DNA from: Deinococcus piscis
GTDB taxonomy: Bacteria; Deinococcota; Deinococci; Deinococcales; Deinococcaceae
Assembly: GCF_014653275.1 (NCBI RefSeq)
Contig: NZ_BNAL01000002.1
Location: 1 to 64,000, forward strand
Reading direction: 5' to 3'
Length of the DNA: 64,000 bases
Position numbers and translations under genes: made by a program. Shown here piece after piece: positions 46,946 to 56,841 of the stretch. Numbering within the stretch: the first letter of the stretch is position 1; each line of letters starts with the position of its first letter. The notes below the pieces were generated by a model, which had not been told where the DNA came from, made no database searches, and saw only the letters and a program-made list of their open reading frames with translations.

Positions 46946-47908
46946 TCAGCAACCTTTCTGGAGGCGCACCTGACGGTGCAGGGCCATAAGTTCGTCGTGT
47001 GGGGGCAGCTGGGCACCCAGGCGGGTGATGTTGCCCGCAGCAAAGGCGGTGGCGCGGCTCAGCGCCTCGGCAGGACCGAGGCCCGCCAGCCGGGCGCTGA
47101 CCAGACCGGCTACCATCGCGTCGCCCGCGCCGACGGTGCTCACCACGTCTACCTGGGGAGGCACGGCCTTGACTGCGCCGCCCGCCCAGACCAGCCAGGC
47201 TCCCTCCTCGCCCAGCGAGAGGGCGACCCATTCTGCGCCGCGCTCCAGCAGCTCGCGGGCAGCGGCCAGGCGGTCGGCGTCGGTGGGCAGCTCCCGGCCC
47301 AGGGCCACTTCCAGCTCGTGGATGTTGGGCTTGAGCAGGTGCGGCAGCGTAGGCGCGGCCAGCAGGCGGCGCAGCGCCTCGCCGCTGGTGTCCGCCGCCA
47401 CAAAGGGCACTCCGCTTTGGCGCAGCGCGGCCACCACGCGGGCATAAGTCTCTGCGGGCACGCCGGGCGGGAGGCTCCCGGCCAGTACGGCGGCGTCCTG
47501 AGTCCCGGCCAGGTCGCGCAGCTGGCCCAGCAATCCGTCCAGCTGCGCGGCGCTTACCTGCACCCCTGGCAGGTTGAAATCGGTGGTGCTGCCCGCTTCA
47601 GGGTCCACGATTTTCAGGCCCAGGCGAGTCTCGCCCGCCACCCGCACAAAAGCGTCCTGAATGCCCCGCTCGCGGAACAGCGCCTCGAAAGGGCCTGCGT
47701 TGCCAGTACCCAGGAATCCGCTGGCGCTGACTTGGAGGGGCTCACCGCTCTGGCGTGTCCAGTCGGCCAGCAGCGCCGCCACATTCACGCCCTTGCCCCC
47801 GGCGTCGGTCTGGGCAGCGGCGGCGACATTGACCTGACCGGGGTGCCAGCTGGGAGCCTGCACAGTCAGGTCCAGCGCTGGGTTGAAAGTCACCGTCAGC
47901 ACGTTCAT
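46946..47908 (-). CDS. fruK: 1-phosphofructokinase
   Basis: This 320-residue PfkB-family kinase converts fructose 1-phosphate to fructose 1,6-bisphosphate. The N-terminal [11 protein letters not shown] and [13 protein letters not shown] (PfkB signature 1 region) and the C-terminal [16 protein letters not shown], with the catalytic Asp in GAGDA, are diagnostic. Its ATG overlaps the fruB stop by 4 bp (ATGA). Gene order fruB-fruK-fruA equals that of pseudomonads. Confidence 0.94.
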   Translation of the reverse strand: MNVLTVTFNPALDLTVQAPSWHPGQVNVAAAAQTDAGGKGVNVAALLADWTRQSGEPLQVSASGFLGTGNAGPFEALFRERGIQDAFVRVAGETRLGLKIVDPEAGSTTDFNLPGVQVSAAQLDGLLGQLRDLAGTQDAAVLAGSLPPGVPAETYARVVAALRQSGVPFVAADTSGEALRRLLAAPTLPHLLKPNIHELEVALGRELPTDADRLAAARELLERGAEWVALSLGEEGAWLVWAGGAVKAVPPQVDVVSTVGAGDAMVAGLVSARLAGLGPAEALSRATAFAAGNITRLGAQLPPHDELMALHRQVRLQKGC

Positions 47909-50448
47909 GCGCCTGCACCCTCTCCCGTGTTCTCCAGGGTCAGCGGCTCCAGCAGCGCCCGCACGGCAGCCGCGTCTGGTTGCGCCAGGGCTTCACGGGC
48001 CACGCTTTGCAGCTGGCTCAGGTCAAGGCGCCGCAGCGCTGCTTTGACCCCGGCGACAGCTGGCGTGCTGACCGAGAGTTCCTTGACGCCCAGCCCTGCC
48101 AGCACCAGCGCCCCGGCGGGTTCGGCGGCGGCCCCGCCACACACGCCCACCCATTTGCCGTGGGCCTGCGCGGCTTCGGTGGTCACGGCGATCAGGCGCA
48201 GCACGGCGGGATGCAGCGCGTCGGCCTGGCGGGCCAGCAGCGGGTGCAGCCGGTCCATTGCCAGGGTGTAGCCGGTCAGGTCGTTGGTGCCCACACTGAA
48301 AAAGTCCACTTCCGGGGCCAGTTCACGCGCCATCAGGGCAGCGGAAGGCACCTCGATCATCACGCCCACCGGAATGGCGGGAGCGCCCACTTCGCGCCGC
48401 ACATCGTCCAGCATGGCGCGGGCGCGGCGCAGGTCGGCCAGCGTGGCAATCATCGGGAACATGACATGCACATTCGGGTGGTCTTTGGCGACCCGCGCAA
48501 TGGCCCGCAGCTGCGGCAAGAACAGGTCTGGGCGCTCAAAGCACAGCCGAATGCCCCGGATGCCCAGGAAAGAGTTGTCCTCGTGCTCCAGGCCCAGATA
48601 GGGCACAGCCTTGTCCCCGCCGATGTCCAGCGTGCGGATAATCAGCGGACGCCCTTCCAGCGCCTGCGCCATCGCCCGGTATTCGCGCTCCTGTTCGTCC
48701 TCGGTGGGCGCATGGTCACTTTCCAGGTACAGGAATTCGGTCCGCATCAGGCCCACACCTTCGGCACCGCTCTCCAGCGCTGCTCCTGCGTCAGCGGCGC
48801 GGTTGATGTTGGCAGACACTTCCACGCGGGCACCGTCGCGGGTCTGTCCGGGCTGCATCCGCCCGGCAAAGGCAGCTTCCCTGGCGGCGTCCAGCCTGCG
48901 GCGCTGCTCTCCGGCGGCGGCCAGGTCCGCGTCCGAGGGGTTCAGGTACAGGCGGCCCGCGCTGCCGTCCAAAATGGCGGGCGTGCCGTCAGGAACGCTG
49001 CTCAGGCCCGCTCCAGCCGCCACCACAGCGGGCACGCCCAACCCCCGCGCCATGATGGCGGTGTGGCTGGTGGGCCCGCCCACCTCAGTCACGAAGCCCA
49101 GCAGGGTGTCCAGGCTCAGGCGGGCCGTGTCGCTGGGGCTGAGGTCGGGGGCCAGCAGGATAAACGGCTCGCCCCGGTCCAGCGGCTGCTCCTCGCCCAG
49201 GCCCAGCAGGGAGCGCAGCACGCGCCGCTGCACGTCGCCCAGGTCGGCAGCGCGGCCTGCCAACACCGGGTCGTCCAGTTTTTGCAGGCTAGCGATGCGC
49301 TCATTGGTCACCTGCTGATAAGCCCAGGCCGCGCCGTGTCCGGCCAGCAGCAAAGCGGCTACGTCTTCCAGCACGCCGGAATCGTCCAGCAACTCCTGAT
49401 GCGCCCGGAAAATGGCGGCCTTGTCCGGTCCAAAGCGGCCCTGCACGTCGGCAATCGTCACGTCCAGCCCGGCGCGGGCGGCGCTGAGGGCACGGTCCAG
49501 CGCCGCAGCCTGAGCAGCGGGGTCGGCCCCGCTTTCATCGCGTATGTCCAGTGCCTGTGGGCGGTACTGGCGGGTCACGCCCGTGACCAGACCGTCGGCG
49601 GCGGGCACACCTTCCAAAGTGGTCTCGGCCTGCGCGGGCACCCAGGCGGGCTCGCGGCGGGCCTGCGTGGGCTGGGCAGCGGCGGCGCTCAGGTCGTCGC
49701 CCAGTCCGGCGCGGACAGCGTCGCTGGCCGCCTGAAGCAGTGCCGGGCTATCGCTACTCAGGGTCAGCCGCGTGCCCTGCTTGAGGCCCAGGCCCAGCAC
49801 TTCCATCAGCCGGGTCGCGTCGGCGCTCTGGGCTTCGCCCTCACGGGCTAGCCGTAGTCGCGCGCCCTGCGCCTTGACCAGTCCAGCCAGGCGCGTGGCA
49901 GGCCGGGCATGCATGCCCTGTGGATTGGGCAGCGTGACCTGGGCGGTGTAGGGCAGCTCGCTGGCGGATGTGGGGGCAGGGGTGGCAGCTGGTGCCGCAC
50001 CCCCGCCTAGGGCAGCCGGTGCTGCTCCCCCGCCTAAGGCCGCCACCACCTCTGCTGGGTCGCCGGTGGTGCTCAGGCGCTCCACCAGGGCCGGGTCGTT
50101 CAGCACGCGGGTCAGCTGCCGCAGAATATCCAGATGTTCGTCGCTGGCGGCAGCGATACCGACCACCAGCCGCGCCGCTTCGCCGCCCCAGTCCACGCCG
50201 CCGGGCACTTGCAGTACAGCCACTCCGGTGCTCTGGATCAGGTGCCGGGTGTCCGGCGTGCCGTGCGGAATGGCAATGCCGCTGCCCAGATATGTGTTCG
50301 CCTGCTCCTCACGGGCAAGCATGCCCTGCACATAGGCCGGGTCGGTGTAACCGGCGTCGCTCAGCAGCGCGGCCACCTGCCGGATGGCGTCTTCTTTGGT
50401 GCTGGCCTGGGCACCCAGGCGAACAAGTTGTGGGGAAAGCTGAATCAT
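47905..50448 (-). CDS. fruB: Fructose PTS multiphosphoryl transfer protein (EIIA-HPr-EI)
   Basis: This 847-residue fusion carries the whole phosphoryl relay for fructose uptake. An EIIA domain (1-145) has the active His in [10 protein letters not shown], an HPr domain (about 170-260) has it in [10 protein letters not shown], and an enzyme I domain (about 285-830) has it in [18 protein letters not shown]; the PEP-binding region has [12 protein letters not shown] and the active Cys in GVCGG. GGAGG precedes the ATG at 50448, which rejects a 38-codon upstream extension. The EIIA-HPr linker contains a duplicated 9-residue unit (ALGGGAAPA). Confidence 0.94.
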   Translation of the reverse strand: MIQLSPQLVRLGAQASTKEDAIRQVAALLSDAGYTDPAYVQGMLAREEQANTYLGSGIAIPHGTPDTRHLIQSTGVAVLQVPGGVDWGGEAARLVVGIAAASDEHLDILRQLTRVLNDPALVERLSTTGDPAEVVAALGGGAAPAALGGGAAPAATPAPTSASELPYTAQVTLPNPQGMHARPATRLAGLVKAQGARLRLAREGEAQSADATRLMEVLGLGLKQGTRLTLSSDSPALLQAASDAVRAGLGDDLSAAAAQPTQARREPAWVPAQAETTLEGVPAADGLVTGVTRQYRPQALDIRDESGADPAAQAAALDRALSAARAGLDVTIADVQGRFGPDKAAIFRAHQELLDDSGVLEDVAALLLAGHGAAWAYQQVTNERIASLQKLDDPVLAGRAADLGDVQRRVLRSLLGLGEEQPLDRGEPFILLAPDLSPSDTARLSLDTLLGFVTEVGGPTSHTAIMARGLGVPAVVAAGAGLSSVPDGTPAILDGSAGRLYLNPSDADLAAAGEQRRRLDAAREAAFAGRMQPGQTRDGARVEVSANINRAADAGAALESGAEGVGLMRTEFLYLESDHAPTEDEQEREYRAMAQALEGRPLIIRTLDIGGDKAVPYLGLEHEDNSFLGIRGIRLCFERPDLFLPQLRAIARVAKDHPNVHVMFPMIATLADLRRARAMLDDVRREVGAPAIPVGVMIEVPSAALMARELAPEVDFFSVGTNDLTGYTLAMDRLHPLLARQADALHPAVLRLIAVTTEAAQAHGKWVGVCGGAAAEPAGALVLAGLGVKELSVSTPAVAGVKAALRRLDLSQLQSVAREALAQPDAAAVRALLEPLTLENTGEGAGA
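49991..50044 (-). repeat. 27-bp tandem duplication in the fruB linker
   Basis: Two adjacent 27-bp units (49991-50017 and 50018-50044) differ at only a few positions and encode ALGGGAAPA twice in the hinge between the EIIA and HPr domains. In-frame duplication lengthens the linker without breaking the protein. Confidence 0.75.
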
Positions 50449-50632
50449 AGCGGGGCCTCCTGGGGGTGGTCCGGGAAAAAGGGTAAACCAGCCTTGCGAA
50501 CTTCTGACAATATTTGAGCAAAAATGATTATTTAGTGTAATTGGTGCCTGGGCTGGCTGCAACTGGGGACAGTGGGCAGCGGCCTACACCGGCTTTTTTG
50601 CCAGCGGCGCAGTCTGTTAGACTTGCTCACAG

Positions 50633-51406
50633 ATGAGCCATCTGCACGCCCAGGAGCGGCATCAGCGGATCATGCAGCTGCTGCGTGAGCGCGGTTTTAT
50701 GAAGACTCAGGCCCTGATTGCTGCGCTGGGGGCCAGTGGCGCAACTGTGCGCCGCGACCTGGAAGCGTTGGCGGCAGCTGGCCAGATTGACCGGGTTCAC
50801 GGTGGGGCCAGCCCCCGCAGTCAGGACATCCGCTATTTGCAACGCCAGCGCCAGGAAGCCCCCGCCAAAGCGCGGCTGGCTGCTGCGGCACTCGGCCTGC
50901 TGCGTCCCGGCCAGACGGTGTATCTGGACGCAGGTACCACCGCCCGCGCAGTGGCCCGCGCCCTCAAGCGCCGCTCTGACCTCACCCGGACGCTGCGCGT
51001 GGTCACCCACGGCATAGACATCGCCTACGACCTGAACGGCGAGTGCGACCTGTACGTGGTGGGCGGCGAGGTCTATGGCAGCACCTATAGCCTCACCGGT
51101 CCCGACGCCATCAGTGCGCTGGAGCGCTACCGCTACGACCTGTTTTTTGTGGGCTGTACGTCCATTGACCCGCAGCGTGGGCCGACCAACTCCAACCTGA
51201 CCGAAGCGCACCAGAAGGCCGCCATCATGGCCCGCTCCGACCGCAGCGTGTTGATTGCGGACGGGCAAAAGTGGGGCGCAGGCGACTTTGCGCCGTTTGC
51301 CCGCTTTGAGGAGCTGAGCGGCTGGGTGACTGACCAGGCCCCCGCCGAAGCCCGCGCTGCCTTTGAGGCGGCGGGAGCCGAAGTGGTTGAGGCCGGACCG
51401 GCCTGA
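50633..51406 (+). CDS. DeoR-family regulator of the fructose operon
   Basis: This 257-residue repressor-type protein has an N-terminal DeoR winged helix ([50 protein letters not shown]) and a C-terminal sugar-phosphate sensor domain ([13 protein letters not shown] near 100; [12 protein letters not shown] near 180). The divergent placement 184 bp from fruBKA makes it the likely fructose operon repressor, with fructose 1-phosphate the expected inducer by analogy to FruR of Gram-positive bacteria. TAGACT (50618-50623) lies 9 nt upstream with no clear Shine-Dalgarno sequence. A+T-rich DNA at 50505-50545 is the probable operator region. Confidence 0.88.
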   Translation: MSHLHAQERHQRIMQLLRERGFMKTQALIAALGASGATVRRDLEALAAAGQIDRVHGGASPRSQDIRYLQRQRQEAPAKARLAAAALGLLRPGQTVYLDAGTTARAVARALKRRSDLTRTLRVVTHGIDIAYDLNGECDLYVVGGEVYGSTYSLTGPDAISALERYRYDLFFVGCTSIDPQRGPTNSNLTEAHQKAAIMARSDRSVLIADGQKWGAGDFAPFARFEELSGWVTDQAPAEARAAFEAAGAEVVEAGPA

Positions 51407-51453
51407 CGCTCCTCCCTTCCTGGCCCTGACAGCGCAGGCCAGATCTGCACAGC

Positions 51454-51494
51454 AGCGCCGCTGAGAACGGCCCTGGGTGCGCCTCAGCGGCGCT
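51454..51494 (+). terminator. Terminator after the DeoR regulator gene
   Basis: A perfect 12-bp stem (AGCGCCGCTGAG/CTCAGCGGCGCT) with a 17-nt loop is followed by TTGCCAATTTGCC. The stem is strong and the U tract weak. Confidence 0.65.
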
Positions 51495-51507
51495 TTGCCA
51501 ATTTGCC

Positions 51508-51537
51508 TTGCATTTGGCGCGGGGCCTTCGCTAGAGT
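51508..51537 (+). promoter_or_regulatory. Candidate promoter of the pipecolate/aminoadipate operon
   Basis: TTGCAT (51508-51513), an 18-nt spacer and TAGAGT (51532-51537) resemble a sigma-70 promoter. The resulting leader of about 105 nt contains a CAGCTT/AAGCTG hairpin before the GGGAGG ribosome binding site and the TTG start at 51650. Confidence 0.45.
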
Positions 51538-51649
51538 GGCCTAGAAGCAACAATTCAACAAGTTCCAGCACCTGTTTTCCCGGCGGGGCACAGCTCAGCT
51601 TGCAGTGAAGCTGCCGCGCCTTTGCGGATTTCGGTGAGGGGAGGATTCA

Positions 51650-52798
51650 TTGCATACGCAGGTCAGAACATCGGACGTGATTGTGATTGGCGGTGGGATT
51701 ATTGGTGCGGCCTGTGCCTTTCGCCTAAGCGAAGCCGGTCACCGGGTCACTGTGCTGGACCGGGGCGCGGCACCGGGCCGGGGGTCATCGGGCCGCAGCG
51801 GCGCGGGCGTGCGGGTGCAGTTCTCTGAAGAAGTGAACGTGCGCCTGTCGTGGGAGAGCATTCAGGAGTATCAGCGGTTTCCGCAGCTGTATGGCCGGGA
51901 GAGCGGCTATGTCCAGAACGGCTACCTGTTTCTGGTGCCGGAGAGCGGCTGGGAGGCCCATGCGCAGGGCGTGGCGGTGCAGCAGGCCGTCGGTGCGCCG
52001 GTAGAAGTCATCTCGCCGCAGGACGCGGCCCGCTACGTGCCGTTCGTGCAAGAAGGCATTTACCGCTGCACCTATGGCCCGCAGGACGGTTACATTGACC
52101 CGCTGCTGACGCTGAATGCCTATACCGAAATGGCCCTGGCCCTGGGGGCCGAGGTCCACCGCCCCGCCGAAGTCACCCATATCGAGAAGCGCGGGGACAG
52201 CTGGACCGTGTATTCCAGCCAGGGTGACTTCACGGCCCCTATGATTGTGAACGCGTCGGGGGCCTGGAGCGGCGCAGTGGCGGCCCTGGCCGGGCTGGAC
52301 GTGCCGGTGCGCCCACGCCGCCGCAGCGTGTACCGCACCCGCACCGGCAACGGTACGCCGGGCTATCCGCTCACCATTGACGGCACCACCAACCTGTGGC
52401 TGCGCGGGCACGGCGATACGGTCATCTTTACCGTGTCCAACCCCTACCAGCCCGACGGCCTGGAAGAAGGCATTGACTGGCCCTGGCTGGAGCGGGTGCG
52501 CGAAGCCGCCGCCGTGCGTTTCCCCTGGCTCAACGAGCTGGAAGTGGACCGCTCCTACAGCTTCTGGGGCTACTACGAAATGACCCCCGACGGCAGCCCG
52601 GTGCTGGGCCGGGTGGAAGACGAGCCGGGCTGGATCAATGCCTGCGGCTTTTCGGGACACGGGGTACAGCAGGCCGCCGCTGTGGGCCGCATCGTGACCT
52701 CGTTCGTGCGCGATGAGGCTCCGTTTCTTGACGTGAGCAGCCTCAAGCTGGAGCGCTTCGGGCGCGGCGCGGCGACAGCCGAGCGACACATCGTTTGA
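51650..52798 (+). CDS. FAD-dependent amine oxidoreductase (DAO family; pipecolate oxidase candidate)
   Basis: This 382-residue DAO-superfamily protein has the FAD fingerprint DVIVIGGGIIGAACAFRLSEAGHRVTVLDR (from about residue 9), GRSGAGVRVQF, and the C-terminal MTPDGSPVLGR and GWINACGFSGHGVQQAAAVGRIV. It is related to sarcosine oxidases and to AmaA, the L-pipecolate oxidase of Pseudomonas putida. It is followed by genes like hglS and amaB, the other members of that catabolic set, which supports a pipecolate role. Translation starts at TTG (51650) with GGGAGG 6 nt upstream; no ATG fits the N-terminal strand. Confidence 0.82.
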   Translation: MHTQVRTSDVIVIGGGIIGAACAFRLSEAGHRVTVLDRGAAPGRGSSGRSGAGVRVQFSEEVNVRLSWESIQEYQRFPQLYGRESGYVQNGYLFLVPESGWEAHAQGVAVQQAVGAPVEVISPQDAARYVPFVQEGIYRCTYGPQDGYIDPLLTLNAYTEMALALGAEVHRPAEVTHIEKRGDSWTVYSSQGDFTAPMIVNASGAWSGAVAALAGLDVPVRPRRRSVYRTRTGNGTPGYPLTIDGTTNLWLRGHGDTVIFTVSNPYQPDGLEEGIDWPWLERVREAAAVRFPWLNELEVDRSYSFWGYYEMTPDGSPVLGRVEDEPGWINACGFSGHGVQQAAAVGRIVTSFVRDEAPFLDVSSLKLERFGRGAATAERHIV

Positions 52799-52823
52799 GC
52801 ATTCTCGCAAAGGAGCAAATGAC

Positions 52824-53747
52824 ATGACTGACCGCCGAGAAACCCTGAAGTACGTGCTGGATGGACTGATGCGCCGCTACCAGGAGCGGGTGCCCGACGT
52901 GCAGAGCATCGTGAACGACATGGTGAAAGATGGCCTGATTGCCAAGGCCAGCGACATCGAAAACGACCACATCGCTTTCCGCACGATGGGCGTGCCGCAA
53001 CTGGGCATAGGGAGCTTCGAGAAGATTTTCCTGCACTACGGCTACCAGCGCCGCGAGCCTTATCAGTTCGAGGGCAAGAAACTGGACGCCTTCTGGTACT
53101 CGCCGCCCGCGCCGCTCCCCGGCCAGCCCGCTTTTCCACGCATCTTTGTCTCGGAGCTGCGGGTGGGCGACCTGAGCGAAGAAGCGCAGCGCATCATCAC
53201 CAGCTATACCGACGAGGTCAAATCGGACCCGGTAGATGACCTGGACCTGGACGACGGCACGCAGGTGGACGAGTTCCTGCACCGGGCGCTGTGGCGGCTG
53301 CCCAGCTACGCCGACTATCAGCGCCTTCAGGACGAATCCGAGTACGCCGCGTGGGTTATTTACAACCGCTATTACCTCAACCACTTCACGGTCAGTGTCC
53401 ACAACCTGCCTGAAGGCTACGACACCATCGAGGAATTCAACCGCTTTCTGGAAGGGCATGGCTACACCCTCAATTCCAGCGGCGGCAAGGCCAAGCAGAG
53501 CCCCGACGGCCTGCTGATTCAGAGCAGCACGGTGGCCGAGATGATTGACGCCGAGTTCGAGGGCGGGCAGACCGAACGCATCAGCGGCTCGTATGTGGAG
53601 TTCGCGGAGCGCCGCCCGCTGCCGGAGTTTCAGCACCTGCCCAAGAGCGAACTGACCCGCGAAAAGCGCCGCGAGGGCTTCGAGGCAGGCAACGCCGACA
53701 AGATTTTCGAGAGCACCTATTCCAGCCAGACCGCCCAGCGCGGCTGA
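52824..53747 (+). CDS. 2-oxoadipate dioxygenase/decarboxylase family protein (DUF1338)
   Basis: This 307-residue protein of the DUF1338/HglS family is an Fe(II)-dependent enzyme that turns 2-oxoadipate into 2-hydroxyglutarate in lysine catabolism. The likely metal ligands are His in ENDHIAFRTMG (about 52), His in NHFTVSVH (about 190) and Glu in GSYVEFAERR (about 262). It is shorter than the 460-residue P. putida HglS but keeps the core. AAAGGAG lies before the ATG. It sits between an amaA-like oxidase and an amaB-like dehydrogenase. Confidence 0.85.
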   Translation: MTDRRETLKYVLDGLMRRYQERVPDVQSIVNDMVKDGLIAKASDIENDHIAFRTMGVPQLGIGSFEKIFLHYGYQRREPYQFEGKKLDAFWYSPPAPLPGQPAFPRIFVSELRVGDLSEEAQRIITSYTDEVKSDPVDDLDLDDGTQVDEFLHRALWRLPSYADYQRLQDESEYAAWVIYNRYYLNHFTVSVHNLPEGYDTIEEFNRFLEGHGYTLNSSGGKAKQSPDGLLIQSSTVAEMIDAEFEGGQTERISGSYVEFAERRPLPEFQHLPKSELTREKRREGFEAGNADKIFESTYSSQTAQRG

Positions 53748-53786
53748 GCGACTGAACTTTCTGCCATTTCCCCGCAAGGAGCGTCC

Positions 53787-55415
53787 ATGACCCAAACCGA
53801 GTCCCAGACCAAAGCTGCCCCTGTCAAGACCTACGGCCACCTGATTGGCGGCCAGGAAACCGTGCCCCAGGGCGCGCCCACCTTTCAGAGCCACTCCAGC
53901 GGCAAGCTGAGCGATGTGCTGGCTGCTTTTCCCGAAGCGGACCGGGACACCGTGCGCCAGGCCTGCCAGGTGGCCCGCGCCGCTTTCCCACGCTGGAAAG
54001 CCACGCCCGCCCCGGTGCGCGGCGAGATTATTGGCAACATTGGCCGGGCGATTGCCCGCGAGAAGGAGACGCTCAGCCGCCTGCTCAGCCGCGAGATGGG
54101 CAAGACGCTGAAAGAAGCGCGCGGCGACGTGCAGGAAGCGGTGGACACCTGCGCCTTTTTCCAGTCGGAAGGTCGGCGGCTGTACGGCCAGACCGTGCCC
54201 AGCGAGATGCCCAACAAGGAGCTGAAAACCTACCGCCGCCCGCTGGGTGTGGTGGGCATGGTCACGGCAGGCAATTTCCCAGTGGCCGTGCCCAGCTGGA
54301 AGATCATCCCGGCGCTGCTGACCGGCAACACGGTGGTCTGGAAGCCCAGTGAGGACGCACCGCTGACCTCTTACGCTTTTGCTAAGTTGCTAGAAGAAGC
54401 GGGCGTGCCAGACGGCGTGCTGAACGTGGTCTTCGGCGGTGGCAAGGACGCAGCGGGGCAGTTTCTGGTGGAAATGCTGGACGAAAAGCTGGTCCAGAAG
54501 ATTGCCTTTACCGGCTCCACCGAAGTGGGCCGCTGGATTGGTGAGGTGGCCGGGCGCAACCTGACCCACCCCACCCTGGAACTGGGCGGCAAAAACCCCT
54601 TGGTTGTGATGCGTGACGCCGACATTGATAATGCCGTGCAGGGGGCGCTGTGGGCCGCCTACGGCACCGGCGGGCAGCGCTGCACCAGCGCCGGAAACAT
54701 CATTGTGGACGCGCCCGTCTACGATGAGTTTAAGGACAAGTTGCTGGCCGCCATGCAGAATATCCGCATCGGGAACCCGGTGGAGCATGATGACGTGCTG
54801 TACGGCCCTTTTATCAACGAGCGCTTTTTCCGGTCGTGGGACGCCCACTACGCCTGGGGCGAGGAAGACGGGGCCACGCTGCTGTACGGTGGGGGCCGCA
54901 TTACCCCCGAAAACAAACCAGCAGGCTTTCAGGGCGACCCCGAAGCGGCCTTTTATGGCTGGCCGACCCTGTGGGAAGGCGTGAAACCGGGCATGAAGCT
55001 GTTCCAGAACGAGGTCTTTGGCCCCACGGTGAACCTGGTCAAGGTAGACGGCTTTGACGAAGCGATTGCCGCCGCCAACGCGGTGGATTATGGCCTGTCC
55101 AGCGCGATTTATACCAATGACCGCACCTGGGCCAACCGCTTTCAGGAAGAAATCGAAGCGGGCATGACCTCTATCAACAACTCCACCACCGGCGCAGAAG
55201 CCCACATGCCGTTTGGTGGCACCAAGGGCAGCGGCAACGGCACCCGCGAAAGTGGCGTGTGGGTGCTAGATTCCTACACCTACTGGCACGGCGTGAATGA
55301 CGACGTTTCCGGCAAGCTGCAACTGGCGCAGATGGACACCGAGTATGCCCAGCCCCGCGAAGCCTTCAGCGTAGGTGGCCTGACCCCAGGCGCGCAGGAG
55401 GCAGAAGGGGTTTAG
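53787..55415 (+). CDS. Aldehyde dehydrogenase, aminoadipate-semialdehyde type
   Basis: This 542-residue ALDH shows VTAGNFPVAVPSWKIIPALLTGNTVVWKPS, FTGSTEVGR, the catalytic Glu in LELGGKNPLV and the catalytic Cys in GTGGQRCTSAGNI. The GGQRCTS form and the C-terminal EAHMPFGGTKGSGNGTRESG pattern fit ALDH7-type 2-aminoadipate-6-semialdehyde (piperideine-6-carboxylate) dehydrogenases. It probably oxidises the pipecolate-derived semialdehyde to 2-aminoadipate in the same operon. AAGGAG precedes the ATG. It runs 30-40 residues longer than most ALDHs, mostly at the N-terminus and the C-terminal tail. Confidence 0.87.
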   Translation: MTQTESQTKAAPVKTYGHLIGGQETVPQGAPTFQSHSSGKLSDVLAAFPEADRDTVRQACQVARAAFPRWKATPAPVRGEIIGNIGRAIAREKETLSRLLSREMGKTLKEARGDVQEAVDTCAFFQSEGRRLYGQTVPSEMPNKELKTYRRPLGVVGMVTAGNFPVAVPSWKIIPALLTGNTVVWKPSEDAPLTSYAFAKLLEEAGVPDGVLNVVFGGGKDAAGQFLVEMLDEKLVQKIAFTGSTEVGRWIGEVAGRNLTHPTLELGGKNPLVVMRDADIDNAVQGALWAAYGTGGQRCTSAGNIIVDAPVYDEFKDKLLAAMQNIRIGNPVEHDDVLYGPFINERFFRSWDAHYAWGEEDGATLLYGGGRITPENKPAGFQGDPEAAFYGWPTLWEGVKPGMKLFQNEVFGPTVNLVKVDGFDEAIAAANAVDYGLSSAIYTNDRTWANRFQEEIEAGMTSINNSTTGAEAHMPFGGTKGSGNGTRESGVWVLDSYTYWHGVNDDVSGKLQLAQMDTEYAQPREAFSVGGLTPGAQEAEGV

Positions 55416-55445
55416 GCCCCGGCCCACCTCAGTGCAGCCTGATGG

Positions 55446-55473
55446 GCGGCTCTGCTTCGGCGGGGCCGCTTTT
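55446..55473 (+). terminator. Intrinsic terminator of the pipecolate/aminoadipate operon
   Basis: A 10-bp stem (GCGGCTCTGC with GCGGGGCCGC, two G-U pairs) closed by a TTCG tetraloop is followed by TTTT, about 30 nt beyond the stop. It is the clearest intrinsic terminator in the window. Confidence 0.85.
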
Positions 55474-55684
55474 GCTATTTGGGAGAAGGGGAGTTGCATA
55501 GTTATTAAAAATTGGAGGTGAGAGCTTGAGAGGGACAGGCCCAGAGGAAGCTATTTTTTGATAAGTGAAAGAAAGAAATTTCCGGTCCCTCGAGCCATAC
55601 GCCATACGTCCTCTATGCAACTTTGTGCCACTCTTCTGGTTAACTATGCACACAGGTGGAGCCATTTGATCTACACTGGCCCGC

Positions 55685-56794
55685 ATGACCGAGCTGAGCC
55701 GTCAACTGCTGGACCGTTCGCAGCGCCTTGTCATCAAGATTGGGTCCGCCCTGCTGGTGGACGAGCGCGGCCTGCGACGAGACTGGCTGAGCGGCCTGGC
55801 CGATGACGTAGCGGCGCTGCGGGCGCAGGGCAAGCAAGTGGTGCTGGTATCGAGCGGGTCTATTGCCCTGGGCCGGCGGCAGATGGGGTTGCCGCGTGGT
55901 CCCCTGCCGCTTGATGAAGCTCAGGCAGCGGCGGCAGTGGGGCAGATTTCGCTGGCCCAGGCCTATGCGGACGAGCTGGCGCAGCGTGGCCTGAGTGCCG
56001 GTCAGGTGCTGGTCACGCTCGAAGACAGCCGGGTGCGCTCGCGTTACCTCAACTCGCGGGCCACGCTGAGTGCGCTGCTGGACCACGGCGTGGTGCCCAT
56101 CGTGAATGAGAACGACACCGTCGCCACCGACGAAATTCGCTTTGGGGACAATGACCGCCTGGCGGCCCAGATTGCTCTGACCTGCGGCGCAGACTGCCTG
56201 ATCCTGCTGTCTGATGTGGACGGCCTGTACACCGCCGACCCCCGCCACGACCCCGCCGCGCAGCACCTACCCCGGATTGACGCTATTACCCCCGAAATTG
56301 AGGCTCTGGCCGGTGACCCCGGCCCCGACGCCAAGGGTGGCATGAAAACCAAGCTGATGGCCGCCCGCACCGCCATGCAGGCCGGCGCAGCGATGGCGAT
56401 TATGCGCGGTGACTCGCTCAGGCCCATCTCAGCGCTGCGGGAAGGAGCGCGCACCACCTGGTTTGTGGGCAGTGAGACGCCCAAATCGGCCCGCAAAAAG
56501 TGGATTGCCGGGATGAAGCCGCAGGGCCGCGTGACCATTGACGATGGGGCGCAGGCGGCGCTGAACCGGGGCCGCTCGCTGCTGGCCGCTGGCGTGACCA
56601 AGGTCGAGGGCCGCTTTGAGCGCGGCGAGTGCGTCGAAGTGGTCCACGCTGGCCGTGTGCTGGGGCATGGCCTGTGCAGCTACGGCTCAGCGCAGGCGCA
56701 GCAGGTGGCTGGGCTTCACAGCGATGAAATTGCCCGCCTGTTGGGCGAGCCGCCCCGCGCCGCCTTTATCAACCGCGACAACCTGGCCCTCTAA
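55685..56794 (+). CDS. proB: Glutamate 5-kinase
   Basis: This 369-residue enzyme of proline synthesis phosphorylates glutamate. It has the amino acid kinase domain ([65 protein letters not shown]) and a C-terminal PUA domain (about 280-365). TACACT (55672-55677) lies 7 nt before the ATG without a Shine-Dalgarno sequence, a leaderless start. proA follows 47 bp later and uses its product, glutamyl phosphate. Confidence 0.96.
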   Translation: MTELSRQLLDRSQRLVIKIGSALLVDERGLRRDWLSGLADDVAALRAQGKQVVLVSSGSIALGRRQMGLPRGPLPLDEAQAAAAVGQISLAQAYADELAQRGLSAGQVLVTLEDSRVRSRYLNSRATLSALLDHGVVPIVNENDTVATDEIRFGDNDRLAAQIALTCGADCLILLSDVDGLYTADPRHDPAAQHLPRIDAITPEIEALAGDPGPDAKGGMKTKLMAARTAMQAGAAMAIMRGDSLRPISALREGARTTWFVGSETPKSARKKWIAGMKPQGRVTIDDGAQAALNRGRSLLAAGVTKVEGRFERGECVEVVHAGRVLGHGLCSYGSAQAQQVAGLHSDEIARLLGEPPRAAFINRDNLAL

Positions 56795-56841
56795 TCTCTG
56801 GCCTTGTTTTCCTATTCCCCTGCGCCATAGGAGCCTACACC

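Noticed and set aside
47980..49851. 623-codon plus-strand open frame opposite fruB
   Set aside because: The same shadow effect applies, and the minus strand encodes conserved EIIA, HPr and EI active sites.
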